14,831 nucleotides of DNA, taken from contig CAKROP010000014.1 in NCBI GenBank assembly GCA_934373375.1, positions 1 through 14,831 on the forward strand, given 5' to 3'. This DNA is from an uncultured Anaerosacchariphilus sp. (GTDB lineage Bacteria > Bacillota > Clostridia > Lachnospirales > Lachnospiraceae). Position numbers and translations under genes: made by a program. Positions 1 through 7,881 of the stretch are shown one piece after another. The notes under the pieces are model-generated. The model did not search any database. It was not told where the DNA came from and saw only the letters and a program-made list of their open reading frames with translations. Each line of letters opens with the position of its first letter. The first letter of the stretch is position 1.

Positions 1-70
1 GTTATCTATGCTTAATTTTAGAATATTTGTACAGCAAAGTCAATGTATCCGGGCATATTTTACAGCATAT

Positions 71-1066
71 TTACGATACCCATAACTCTTTTACCATTTT
101 CTTCCTGCGTTCATTCTGGGCCAGGAAAACCTGCAGCTTCTCGGCGCTTTTTTCCGGCACCCAGGCCTTATTGGTATGGTAATAATGATGCACCAGCTTC
201 CAGGCCTTCTCCGGGTAATAGAGATTGGCGGCCAGATAGGCCCGCTCCTCCCCGGACAGGGGGCGTTCCCGCTCATAGGCTGTCAGCATCCGCTCTGCCA
301 GCCCACCGTTCCAGTTGTGCTTCTCCATGATTTTCCGCAGGAACTGGCCCACATCGTTCATCTGCACATTGATTTCAAACCGGGAGAAGTTCACCAGGGC
401 CGTCTCCTGCCGCTGGAGCAGGATATTGTGATGGATATACTCCCCGTGGCAGAGGTGTTCGCCCTCCACAGCCTGCTGATACAGCTTTTCACTGCCGGAA
501 GCCTTCAGAAGCTCCAGGGCCTCCGCTCCATTCTGGAAAATGGTTTCGGCGCACTGAAGATATAAGAGTTCAAACTCGCCCTTTTTCTGTCGGGTGCGGA
601 TAAAATTCCGGGCACGCTTCATTTCCCGGTTATGCTTCTCTAACTCTCCCGACCGTTCTGCGCCCAGAATCCAACGGCGCTCCGCCCCTTCTGTGCGCAG
701 AACGCCCCGAAGCTCCCGGTGAACCCGGGCCAGCAGACACATACTTTTCAAAAGCTCTTCCTCATTCTTCGGATCGCATTCCCGCCCCGGCGGCCAGTCC
801 TTGATGATGTAGGGCGTCTCATAGTCGCCGATGGTCACAAGCTCCCCTTCTTTGTTGGCCTGCACCTGATCCACGGCGCAGACGCCGCGCTCCGCCAGAA
901 TCCCCAGCACCCGCTGTTCCAGGGGAAGCTTTGCGCGCGAGCCTGCAAATTCCTTTATCATTTTTAAGCCGTCTTTTGTCTCCAACATGATTCCGCCCCG
1001 GCCGCCGTAGCTTCGAAGAACCTCCAGATCATACTGCTCCAGGATTTGCAGCGCTTTTTCGTTCAC
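71..1066 (-). CDS. CotS-like spore coat protein (aminoglycoside phosphotransferase/kinase fold)
   Basis: A 331-residue protein with a small-molecule-kinase (APH/choline kinase-like) fold, resembling the CotS family of spore coat proteins. The N-terminal lobe (about residues 10-90) includes the segment MIKEF, where the ATP-contacting lysine would sit. The C-lobe carries the catalytic-loop-like motif HGEYIHHN at 207-214. The usual kinase-fold loop is HGD followed by a distal Asn; here the Asp is Glu, so catalytic activity is uncertain. No signal peptide or membrane segment is seen. The start is a GTG, preceded 6 nt upstream by a GGGGGG run acting as ribosome binding site. The gene lies 25 bp downstream of cca on the same strand and is probably cotranscribed with it. 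Expression in the mother cell during sporulation is expected from the family, but no sporulation promoter was identified. It could instead be another kinase-fold protein. Confidence 0.75.
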   Translation of the reverse strand: MNEKALQILEQYDLEVLRSYGGRGGIMLETKDGLKMIKEFAGSRAKLPLEQRVLGILAERGVCAVDQVQANKEGELVTIGDYETPYIIKDWPPGRECDPKNEEELLKSMCLLARVHRELRGVLRTEGAERRWILGAERSGELEKHNREMKRARNFIRTRQKKGEFELLYLQCAETIFQNGAEALELLKASGSEKLYQQAVEGEHLCHGEYIHHNILLQRQETALVNFSRFEINVQMNDVGQFLRKIMEKHNWNGGLAERMLTAYERERPLSGEERAYLAANLYYPEKAWKLVHHYYHTNKAWVPEKSAEKLQVFLAQNERRKKMVKELWVS

Positions 1067-1091
1067 AAAAATCCCCCCGTTCCTTTCAAAT

Positions 1092-2429
1092 CTATGAGGA
1101 AACGAGGGGTAATATTCTTTCTAAGAGATATTCTTTTGTATTGTATTCCGGGTGCTCGATAACGGCCTCCAGCATGGCGTTCAGGATGACTCCCAAGGTC
1201 GGTCCTGGCTTCACGCCCGCATCAATGAGATCTCGGCCAGTCACGGCCAGCTCCTTTAGGGACAGGCAGTTCTGCGCTTCCAGTATCTCTGTATACAGAC
1301 GCCCGATTTCTGATAGCCGCGCCAGCTTCTCCGGCAGCAGCGCCGGATTCTGGGCCAGCACGTCCGCCCGGGCAAGCTTCAGATAATCCGGAAACAGATC
1401 CGCGCCAATCCGGTGAATGGCCCGGCGCACGCCCCGATGATTCAACGGAAACTGCCGATCATCATGGAACTCCACCAGCCTCACCACTCTTTTGCGGGTA
1501 TCGTTGTCAAATTTCAGGCGGCGTAAGATTCCATTTGCCATCTCGGCACCAAGCTTCGCATGCCCGTGAAAATGGTCAATGCCCTGCTCATCCGTAGTGC
1601 GGGTGGCCGGCTTGCCCATATCGTGCAGCAAAGCTGCCCAGCGGAGGGCTTTGTCCTTCTCTACGCCGGTCAGGGTCCGCAGAATGTGTTCGCCCACGTT
1701 CCAGCAGTGATGGGGATTGTGCTGGGGCGTCTCCATGCAGGCGTCGAATTCCGGCAGAATCACCGCCGTGATGCCCGTCTCCCAGACCACGCGGAAGGTC
1801 TCCGGGTGATCCGAGGTCAGAAGCTTCATCAGCTCCACCTGAATCCGCTCGGCGCTGACCTTAGTCAGTCTCGGTGCAAATTCCGCCAGGGCCGCTTTTG
1901 TCTCCGCCTCAATCTCAAAATCCAGCTGGGCAGAAAACCGGACTGCCCGCAGGATTCGCAGGGCGTCCTCGGTAAACCGCTCTCTCGGGTCGCCCACACA
2001 GCGGATCTGTCCGCGCTCCAGGTCGTCGATACCGCCGAAGGCATCCACCAGACCCTCTTTTTCATTATATGCCATGGCATTGATGGTAAAGTCCCGCCGC
2101 TTCAGATCTTCCAGAAGATTCGGCGTAAACAGCACCTGCTCCGGGTGGCGGCCGTCCAGATATTCGCCGTCAATCCGATAGGTGGTGACCTCGAAGCCTT
2201 CTTTTCCGTTCAGAACCGTGACGGTTCCGTGCTGGAGCCCCGTGTCCACCGTTCTGGGAAATAAAGCCTTCACCTGCTCCGGCCTGGCGTTGGTGGTGAT
2301 ATCCCAGTCCGCCGCCTCCCGTCCCAGAATGGCGTCGCGCACACAGCCGCCCACCACGTAGGCTTCGTAGCCGGCGTCGGTCAGCGTTGTGATGATTTCG
2401 TTGGCTTTTTCGGGGATCTGAATTTGCAT
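1092..2429 (-). CDS. cca: CCA-adding tRNA nucleotidyltransferase
   Basis: A 445-residue class II tRNA nucleotidyltransferase, which adds or repairs the 3' CCA of tRNAs from CTP and ATP. The head domain shows VVGGCVRD (25-32) and the metal-binding DWD (41-43), with RRDFTINAMAYN at 111-122 and EDALRILRAVRF around 154-165, all hallmarks of the poly(A) polymerase/CCA-enzyme superfamily. An HD domain follows, with LLHDMGK at 267-273 and HFHGHAKLG after it, so this is an HD-containing bacterial type that may also have phosphohydrolase activity. The ATG start is preceded by GAGGTGA. It lies downstream of proS, separated by that gene's terminator and a long inverted repeat. The role fits this genome: the tRNA-Lys at the window's right end does not encode its CCA. 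Confidence 0.96.
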   Translation of the reverse strand: MQIQIPEKANEIITTLTDAGYEAYVVGGCVRDAILGREAADWDITTNARPEQVKALFPRTVDTGLQHGTVTVLNGKEGFEVTTYRIDGEYLDGRHPEQVLFTPNLLEDLKRRDFTINAMAYNEKEGLVDAFGGIDDLERGQIRCVGDPRERFTEDALRILRAVRFSAQLDFEIEAETKAALAEFAPRLTKVSAERIQVELMKLLTSDHPETFRVVWETGITAVILPEFDACMETPQHNPHHCWNVGEHILRTLTGVEKDKALRWAALLHDMGKPATRTTDEQGIDHFHGHAKLGAEMANGILRRLKFDNDTRKRVVRLVEFHDDRQFPLNHRGVRRAIHRIGADLFPDYLKLARADVLAQNPALLPEKLARLSEIGRLYTEILEAQNCLSLKELAVTGRDLIDAGVKPGPTLGVILNAMLEAVIEHPEYNTKEYLLERILPLVSS

Positions 2430-2472
2430 TTGGTCACCTCATTTCTAATAAAAAAGATGCGATAATATTTTT

Positions 2473-2511
2473 TATGGAATAGGGAATTCTATCGGAATTT
2501 CCTATTCCATA
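2473..2511. repeat. 16-bp inverted repeat between proS and cca
   Basis: Arms 2473-2488 and 2496-2511 pair over 16 positions, with one G-T wobble and a 7-nt loop. Neither side is followed by a T run, so it is not a standard intrinsic terminator. As RNA it would form a stem-loop in the leader of cca, just downstream of the proS terminator. It could be an RNA-processing or stability element, or an operator; nothing in the sequence decides between these. Confidence 0.6.
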
Positions 2512-2546
2512 GAAAAGCGGCCAGAAGGTTTTCATCCTCCAGCCGC
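2510..2546 (-). terminator. Rho-independent terminator of proS
   Basis: Read on the minus strand, GCGGC (2546-2542) pairs with GCCGC (2521-2517), with an interrupted inner GAGG/CCTTC stem, and is followed by CTTTTCT. It lies about 30 bp past the proS stop codon. Confidence 0.7.
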
Positions 2547-2574
2547 CTTACTGGCTCATTTATTCATTCGTATT

Positions 2575-4014
2575 TTAGTATGCCTTGCCCCAGTATACAA
2601 GCGCCTTTGCAGGCTTGCCGCAGCATACGCAGGTATCCGCAATGTGATCCTGCTTGAAGGGCATACAGCGGGATGTGGCTGTGGTATCTTCCTTGATCTT
2701 ATCCTCACATGCCTGATCGCCGCACCACATGGCGCGTACGAAGCCCGGCTTCTCATTGATAGTCTTGACAAACTCCTCGTAGGTGGTTGCATCGTAGGTA
2801 TGGGAATCGCGATGCTTTCTCGCGCGCTCCAGCATATCGCTCTGCATGGTGGTCAGCACTTCGCCTACCTTCGCTGCCAGCTCCGGAATCGCTGCTACGA
2901 TCTTCTCGCGGGTGTCGCGGCGCACGATAACGGCCTGATTTGCCTCGATATCCTTCGGTCCGATTTCGATACGTACCGGGATACCCTTCATCTCCTGCTC
3001 AGAGAACTTCCAGCCCGGGCTCTTGTCGGAATCGTCTACCTTTACCTTGAAGCCTGCGTCCAGCAGCGTGGATTTCAGCTCATATGCCTTGTCCAGCACG
3101 CCTTCCTTGTGCTGCGCAATCGGGATGACCATAACCTGGGTCGGCGCGATACGCGGAGGCAGAACCAGGCCGCTGTTGTCGCCGTGAACCATGATGATGG
3201 CACCGATCAGACGGGTGGTCATACCCCAGGAAGTCTGATGTACATACTGAAGGGTGTTGTCTTTTGCTGTATACTGAATGCCAAATGCCTTTGCGAAGCC
3301 ATCGCCGAAGTTGTGGCTGGTACCGGACTGCAGCGCCTTACCGTCGTGCATCAGGGCTTCGATGGTGTAGGTCGCCTCTGCGCCGGCAAATTTCTCCTTA
3401 TCGGTCTTACGTCCGCGGATAACCGGCATTGCCAGCACTTCCTCGCAGAAGTCCGCGTATACGTTCAGCATCTGCTGAGTACGTGCCTCAGCCTCCTCTG
3501 CTGTCGCGTGAGCGGTATGACCCTCCTGCCACAGGAATTCACGGGAGCGCAGGAACGGACGGGTGGTCTTCTCCCAACGCATAACGGAGCACCACTGATT
3601 GTATACCTTCGGCAGATCACGATAGGACTGGATCTCCTTGGAATAGAAGTCACAGAACAGAGTCTCGGAGGTCGGACGGATGCACATACGCTCCTGCAGC
3701 GGCTCCAGTCCGCCGTGGGTTACCCATGCTACCTCAGGCGCAAAGCCCTCCACATGATCCTTCTCCTTCTGAAGCAGGCTCTCCGGAATCAGCATGGGCA
3801 GGTAGACATTCTCTACTCCTGTCGCCTTAAAACGCGCGTCCAGCTCCTTCTGAATATTTTCCCAGATCGCGTAGCCTGCCGGCTTGATAACCATGCAGCC
3901 CTTTACGCTTGTATAATCGGTCAGTTCCGCTTTTTTCACCACATCGGTGTACCACTGCGCGAAATCCACATCCATGGAAGTGATCTCTTCGACCAGTTTC
4001 TTCTCCTTCGCCAT
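2575..4014 (-). CDS. proS: Prolyl-tRNA synthetase (eukaryote/archaea-type, short form)
   Basis: Class II aminoacyl-tRNA synthetase charging tRNA-Pro. Class II motif 2 is visible as the [18 protein letters not shown] region, preceded by the proline-recognition segment RPTSET. Motif 3 is the segment with [19 protein letters not shown]. The C-terminal domain carries a cysteine cluster (CGDQAC, then CVCCGK) typical of the zinc-binding C-terminal domain of this type, and the protein ends in Tyr as these enzymes commonly do. The type lacks the large editing insertion of the long bacterial form. An in-frame ATG exists at 4035, but the ATG at 4014 has AAGGAG six nt upstream whereas the 4035 ATG has no good site, so 4014 (479 residues) is chosen. 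No T-box leader was recognised. Confidence 0.96.
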   Translation of the reverse strand: MAKEKKLVEEITSMDVDFAQWYTDVVKKAELTDYTSVKGCMVIKPAGYAIWENIQKELDARFKATGVENVYLPMLIPESLLQKEKDHVEGFAPEVAWVTHGGLEPLQERMCIRPTSETLFCDFYSKEIQSYRDLPKVYNQWCSVMRWEKTTRPFLRSREFLWQEGHTAHATAEEAEARTQQMLNVYADFCEEVLAMPVIRGRKTDKEKFAGAEATYTIEALMHDGKALQSGTSHNFGDGFAKAFGIQYTAKDNTLQYVHQTSWGMTTRLIGAIIMVHGDNSGLVLPPRIAPTQVMVIPIAQHKEGVLDKAYELKSTLLDAGFKVKVDDSDKSPGWKFSEQEMKGIPVRIEIGPKDIEANQAVIVRRDTREKIVAAIPELAAKVGEVLTTMQSDMLERARKHRDSHTYDATTYEEFVKTINEKPGFVRAMWCGDQACEDKIKEDTTATSRCMPFKQDHIADTCVCCGKPAKALVYWGKAY

Positions 4015-4087
4015 CTTGTTCTCCTTCTCGCCCATCGGGGCTTTTTCTCATTTATTTTCCTCTAACAGTAAGCTGTTATGATTATCA

Positions 4088-4142
4088 CGCCCGGGTGGGC
4101 GTATCTTTTTGTATTGTAGTACGGAAATGGCGATTTTGTCAA
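4088..4142 (-). promoter_or_regulatory. proS promoter with 5'-terminal leader hairpin
   Basis: On the minus strand a perfect -35 TTGACA (4142-4137), an 18-bp spacer and -10 TACAAT (4118-4113) predict a start near 4106. The leader begins with a CGCCC/GGGCG hairpin (4101-4088, loop ACCC), which could stabilise the transcript. About 90 nt of leader precede the ATG at 4014. Confidence 0.75.
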
Positions 4143-4170
4143 GGTTTTCGCGGTATCCGGGCGATTTCCT

Positions 4171-4199
4171 TTGACTGTATTTCCACAGACGGGTAAAAT
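4171..4199 (+). promoter_or_regulatory. Promoter of the aldehyde dehydrogenase gene
   Basis: TTGACT (4171-4176), a 17-bp spacer and TAAAAT (4194-4199) form a near-consensus sigma-A promoter. It lies back-to-back with the proS promoter, with about 28 bp between the two -35 elements. Confidence 0.75.
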
Positions 4200-4283
4200 A
4201 GATTTATAATAAAAATATTTTTTTGGTATTTTTATCAATTCAAATATTTTCACTCGCGAAATGCGGGAGATTGGAGGATTCCC

Positions 4284-5663
4284 ATGACTGAACAGGAAAT
4301 TCAGAAGCTGGCGGCCCGGCAGCGCCGGTGCTTCCGGTCGGGCGCGACGCTTTCCTATAAAAACCGGATGGCGGCCCTGACACGCCTCGAACGGCTGGTG
4401 GCCGAGCATGAAGCGGACTTTCAGGAAGCTCTGCGGCTTGACCTGGGCAAAAGCGCGGCCGAGAGCTATATGTGCGAAACCGGCCTTCTTTTAAATGAGA
4501 TTCATTATCTGAAGCGACACCTGCGTCTCTGGATGCGTGATCATCTGGTTCCGACGCCCCTGGCGCAGTTTTGTTCCGTGAGCTTCCAGAAGCCTTCGCC
4601 CTACGGCGTGACGCTGATCATGAGTCCCTGGAATTACCCGCTGCTTCTGACTTTGGAACCGTTGGCCGACGCCCTGGCCGCCGGTAATACGGCGATTTTA
4701 AAGCCCAGCGCCTACTCCATTCACACCAGCCGCCTGATAGAGCGTCTGATTCCGGCTTATTTCCCGGCGTCCCGGGTGGCTGTCGTGACCGGGGGACGGG
4801 CGGAAAACGCAGCGCTGCTGGAACAGCATTTCGACTATATCTTCTTTACCGGCAGCAAATCCGTGGGCCGCTTTGTCATGGAGAAGGCCGCCGCGCACCT
4901 GACTCCGGTGACCCTGGAGCTGGGCGGAAAGAGCCCCTGCATCGTGGACCGTACCGCGGATATCCCCACGGCGGCCCGGCGCATCGTCTTCGGCAAGTTT
5001 CTGAACTGCGGACAGACCTGCGTGGCTCCCGACTACATTCTCTGCGATATCCGGGTGAAAAACCGGCTCATGGAAGAGCTGATCCGGCAGATCCGCGCCC
5101 AGCTTGGCGAGCGTCCCCTGGAAAATGAGAATTACGGCCATATCATCAATGAAAAGCATTTTCTGCGGATCCTGAACCTGATGAATCCGGCCAAAACTGT
5201 CTTTGGTGGGCGGACAGACGCCGAAGCCTTGAAAATTGAACCCACTATCCTCGACCGGGTCACCTGGCGGGACGACGTGATGCAGGAGGAAATCTTCGGG
5301 CCGCTGCTGCCGATTCTGACCTACGATTCCATCGACGAAGTGATTCGCACCATCAACGAAAAGCCGCACCCGCTGGCTCTCTACGTCTTCACCCGGAACC
5401 GGAAGCTGGCCAGCCAGGTGCTGACCCGCTGCTCCTTCGGCGGCGGCTGCGTCAATGACACGATCGTTCACCTGGCCACGCCGTACATGGGCTTCGGCGG
5501 TTTCGGGGAAAGCGGTATGGGTAGTTATCATGGAAAGGCCGGGTTTGAGACCTTTTCCCACCGTAAGAGTATCGTGGAGAAAAAGGAATGGCCGGATCTG
5601 CCTATGCGGTATCAGCCGTATACAGAAGGAAAGCGGCGGCTGGTGAGGATGTTCCTTAGCTAA
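4284..5663 (+). CDS. NAD(P)-dependent aldehyde dehydrogenase (short, membrane-class/YwdH-like)
   Basis: A 459-residue aldehyde dehydrogenase that oxidises an aldehyde to the acid with NAD(P)+. The short length and lack of an N-terminal extension match the class 3/fatty-aldehyde branch. Visible family signatures are SPWNYPLLL (114-122, with the active-site Asn117), FFTGSKSVG (187-195, cofactor loop), LELGGKSP (211-218, general-base Glu212) and NCGQTCVAPDY (241-251, catalytic Cys246). The C-terminal region contains EEIFGPLLPI and GGFGESGMGSYHGKAGFETF, also typical. The start has GGAGG (4273-4277) six nt upstream. It is monocistronic, with its own promoter and a terminator just beyond the stop codon that overlaps the converging gene. 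The substrate cannot be predicted; long-chain or aromatic aldehydes are plausible. Confidence 0.93.
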   Translation: MTEQEIQKLAARQRRCFRSGATLSYKNRMAALTRLERLVAEHEADFQEALRLDLGKSAAESYMCETGLLLNEIHYLKRHLRLWMRDHLVPTPLAQFCSVSFQKPSPYGVTLIMSPWNYPLLLTLEPLADALAAGNTAILKPSAYSIHTSRLIERLIPAYFPASRVAVVTGGRAENAALLEQHFDYIFFTGSKSVGRFVMEKAAAHLTPVTLELGGKSPCIVDRTADIPTAARRIVFGKFLNCGQTCVAPDYILCDIRVKNRLMEELIRQIRAQLGERPLENENYGHIINEKHFLRILNLMNPAKTVFGGRTDAEALKIEPTILDRVTWRDDVMQEEIFGPLLPILTYDSIDEVIRTINEKPHPLALYVFTRNRKLASQVLTRCSFGGGCVNDTIVHLATPYMGFGGFGESGMGSYHGKAGFETFSHRKSIVEKKEWPDLPMRYQPYTEGKRRLVRMFLS

Positions 5664-5802
5664 ACCTCTCATATGCTTCACACATGACTTTTCTTACCTA
5701 TAAACAATTTTGTATTTTTATGAAAGAATACTTTTCATACTTCAAAATTATTTTTAGCATTTGCTAGTATGCTTAGTTCTAAAAACAAATTAAATCATAA
5801 AT

Positions 5803-6885
5803 CTACTCAGAAGAAATGCCCTTTTCTGTACCTGGCATTTCTTCTTTTTTATCTGTATCCACCCATTTCCACAACTCCTGTATAATCAGCACCGACAACG
5901 GCCCCAGCACGATCCCGCCTACTCCGTAGATCTTCACGCCCACATAGACGCTGGCCAGCACCACCACCGGCAGCAGCTTCAGATGCGCGCCCACCAGCCT
6001 GGGCTCCAGAAGTTCCCGGGTCAGGGTGCAAAGGCCGTAAGTCACTGCTAACACAACAGCCGCCCGGTATCGCTTCTGCCAGAAGACCAGAATCAGAATC
6101 CATGGCACAAACACCGTCCCCGTGCCGAAGATCGGCAGCGCGTCCAGAAAACCGGTGCTGACTCCGGCCAGCAGCGGGCTTTTTGCCGTTCCCGAGCTCC
6201 AGATTCCAACGGTGCAGATCAGCATCACCAGTCCCATGATGATACACTGGGCACGCAGGTAACGGCCAATGGCCCGGGAGATTCCCCGGAGCGCTTCGGA
6301 CACGTTTTCATAGAAGCTCAACCGCTGTCCCATTTCCCGTATCTTATCATAATCACCTGCCAGCAGAATCGCGGCAATTCCCGTCACAAAGGCGCCGGTA
6401 AGGAAGCCGCCCAAGACGCGTACTGCCTGCCAGGATCCTCCAAATACGCCCGGCAGGAGCTGCTCCCAGGTCTTATCTCCGATACAGGCCGTCTGCTCCT
6501 CTACAAACTGCATCATCATCCTGCTGTCTATATGAAGCATACCCCCAAACCGTTCACAGCACCGCGCCAGAAGCTCCCCCACCCGTCCCGGGTAACTGAA
6601 ATACACGCACAACCGCCGGATCTGAATATGCAGATTTCGACCCGCCAGCGCTCCGGCTGACGCAAGCCCTCCTGCTGCCCCTATGAGCAGCACCGCCATG
6701 GAAATTCCCGGGCGGATATGAAGCCGTTTCTTTAACCATGCAAACAGCGGCCTGCACCAGTACACAACCACTCCCGCGATCAAAAACGGAATCACCAGTG
6801 GCGCCAGGTACTTCATTGCAAGCCCGACCGCCACTGCGATTCCGATTTTCTTCCAAAAGTTCTGATATTTCCGCACCCATTCCAT
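5803..6885 (-). CDS. AI-2E family transporter, resembling sporulation membrane protein YtvI
   Basis: A 360-residue polytopic membrane protein of the AI-2E/PerM-like family. Hydrophobic segments lie near residues 15-44, 61-82, 156-176, 213-232, 236-268, 272-290 and 303-338. The segment DALPIFGTGTVFVPW (248-262) and the C-terminal VYVGVKIYGVGGIVLGPL match the conserved core of the family, in the form found in sporulation protein YtvI. The real substrate of most members is unknown; related proteins have been linked to export or Na+(Li+)/H+ antiport. The ATG has AAAGGAG seven nt upstream. It follows the RluA-family gene on the same strand, separated by 119 bp that contain a DnaA-box-like site. 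Its 3' end carries the opposing gene's terminator. Confidence 0.85.
   Translation of the reverse strand: MEWVRKYQNFWKKIGIAVAVGLAMKYLAPLVIPFLIAGVVVYWCRPLFAWLKKRLHIRPGISMAVLLIGAAGGLASAGALAGRNLHIQIRRLCVYFSYPGRVGELLARCCERFGGMLHIDSRMMMQFVEEQTACIGDKTWEQLLPGVFGGSWQAVRVLGGFLTGAFVTGIAAILLAGDYDKIREMGQRLSFYENVSEALRGISRAIGRYLRAQCIIMGLVMLICTVGIWSSGTAKSPLLAGVSTGFLDALPIFGTGTVFVPWILILVFWQKRYRAAVVLAVTYGLCTLTRELLEPRLVGAHLKLLPVVVLASVYVGVKIYGVGGIVLGPLSVLIIQELWKWVDTDKKEEMPGTEKGISSE
5809..5851 (+). terminator. Intrinsic terminator of the aldehyde dehydrogenase gene, inside the converging CDS
   Basis: AGAAGAAATGCC (5809-5820) pairs perfectly with GGCATTTCTTCT (5834-5845) and is followed by TTTTT on the + strand. 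It lies within the last codons of the converging membrane-protein gene. On the opposite strand no T run follows, so it appears to act in one direction only. Confidence 0.85.
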
Positions 6886-6990
6886 AAAGCCGCTCCTTTT
6901 GCATCCGCTTGAACTGACAGGCCCCGAAAAAGCGAACGGCTTCTCCCTTTTCTGTCCGTCTTAGTATCTGCAAAAATGGGCGTTTTACGC

Positions 6991-7461
6991 TGTGGATAAC
7001 TGATTTACATAAATTTCTGAAACACCGGATTTTCCGGCTTCCGTTCAAATTCCATCCATTTTCCGGTGGACGGATGGCGGAATTTTATCCGATATGCACA
7101 CAGGGCCGGGAAGGAGTTATCCACATTATCCACATAGTTTTCAACCTTTCCATATTTGCGGTCGCCCACCAGAGGGGTTCCTCTGCCTGCCATCTGCACC
7201 CGAATCTGATGATGACGGCCTGTTTCCAGGCGGATTTCCAGCATTTCCAGGTTATCCACCCGCTTTAAAATCCGGTAGCGGAGCACTGCTTTTTTGGCCC
7301 CGGCATGTCCCTCTTGTACCATCTCAGAGCGGTTATTTTTCCCGTCCTTCCACAGATAATCCACGCACTCGTTCCAGTTTTCCACCGAGTTTTCCACATT
7401 ATCCACAGGTTTTCCACAGAACTTTTCCTCATTGGGGACAGGATGTGGACACTTATCCACA
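6991..7461. promoter_or_regulatory. Cluster of DnaA-box-like nonamers
   Basis: Exact TTATCCACA occurs on the + strand at 7117-7125, 7126-7134, 7399-7407 and 7453-7461, and on the - strand at 6991-6999. One-mismatch forms are at 7252-7260 (TTATCCACC), 7390-7398 and 7410-7418 (both TTTTCCACA); a two-mismatch form is at 7378-7386. Two pairs are exactly tandem at 9-bp spacing (7117/7126 and 7390/7399). All but the 6991 site lie inside the RluA-family gene. A given nonamer is expected about once per 131 kb on two strands, so this density is striking. DnaA binding is inferred from the consensus only; no AT-rich unwinding region was noticed alongside. Confidence 0.65.
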
Positions 7462-7757
7462 CCATGCCGGACCGCCAGATAGGTTTTCTGCATCTCTTTT
7501 CCGGCTGACTGCTTACTCAAGGCTGCCGCAGCCTTCGGATTCAACGCAAATACCACCAGCCCCTCCACCGGCTGATCCAGACGATGAATCAGTCCCAGAT
7601 AGGGCACACCGCCCTTTGGATTCTTCTTATATAAGTAATTTTTCAGCAGGCTTTCGCAGTCCTTTGCCCCCACCCGCGCGCTCTGCACCGGGACCCCGGC
7701 TTCTTTCCGGATAACGAGGACGTCTTTATCTTCGTAGATGATTTCCAGTTCTTTCAT
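7005..7757 (-). CDS. RluA-family RNA pseudouridine synthase with VDN/VEN-repeat insertions
   Basis: A 250-residue pseudouridine synthase, which isomerises uridines in rRNA or tRNA. The catalytic-Asp motif is present as LIHRLDQPVEGLVVFA, a QPxEG variant of the usual RLDxxTSG. The downstream signature is ETGRHHQIRVQMA, followed by LVGDRKYG and LCAYRIKFRHP. No S4 RNA-binding domain precedes the catalytic domain. Between the catalytic motif and the LETGR motif is a segment reading GKPVDNVENSVENWNE, and after the KYG motif another reading VENYVDNVDNS; both look like insertions relative to typical members. They are encoded by repeated GTGGATAA(C/T) and GTGGAAAA(C/T), the complement of DnaA-box-like sequence. 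The start ATG has GGAG six nt upstream. The exact RNA target is unknown. Confidence 0.9.
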   Translation of the reverse strand: MKELEIIYEDKDVLVIRKEAGVPVQSARVGAKDCESLLKNYLYKKNPKGGVPYLGLIHRLDQPVEGLVVFALNPKAAAALSKQSAGKEMQKTYLAVRHGVDKCPHPVPNEEKFCGKPVDNVENSVENWNECVDYLWKDGKNNRSEMVQEGHAGAKKAVLRYRILKRVDNLEMLEIRLETGRHHQIRVQMAGRGTPLVGDRKYGKVENYVDNVDNSFPALCAYRIKFRHPSTGKWMEFERKPENPVFQKFM

Positions 7758-7808
7758 AGGTTCTCCGTTTTGTATTTTATGTTTTGTATTTTATTCTGTA
7801 TGCTTCTT

Positions 7809-7838
7809 ATTATAACTTCACTCTTCTTTTCCCGTCAA
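7809..7838 (-). promoter_or_regulatory. Promoter of the RluA-family gene
   Basis: On the minus strand, -35 TTGACG (7838-7833), an 18-bp spacer and a perfect -10 TATAAT (7814-7809) lie about 50 bp upstream of the ATG. Confidence 0.75.
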
Positions 7839-7881
7839 TCTGAAGTCCACCGCTATCAGTCTCATCTCTTATCGTTTCTAC

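Noticed and set aside
2644..4065. A 473-codon open frame antisense to proS
   Set aside because: It mirrors a confidently identified synthetase gene, has no ribosome binding site, and its Leu/His/Arg/Gln-rich product is typical of antisense translation.
4015..4110. T-box riboswitch upstream of proS
   Set aside because: The leader of about 90 nt is too short and lacks the conserved T-box sequence; only a small 5' hairpin is present.
6991..7461. Chromosomal replication origin
   Set aside because: Although DnaA boxes are dense, there is no dnaA, dnaN or other origin-linked gene and no obvious AT-rich unwinding stretch; a titration or regulatory cluster fits better.
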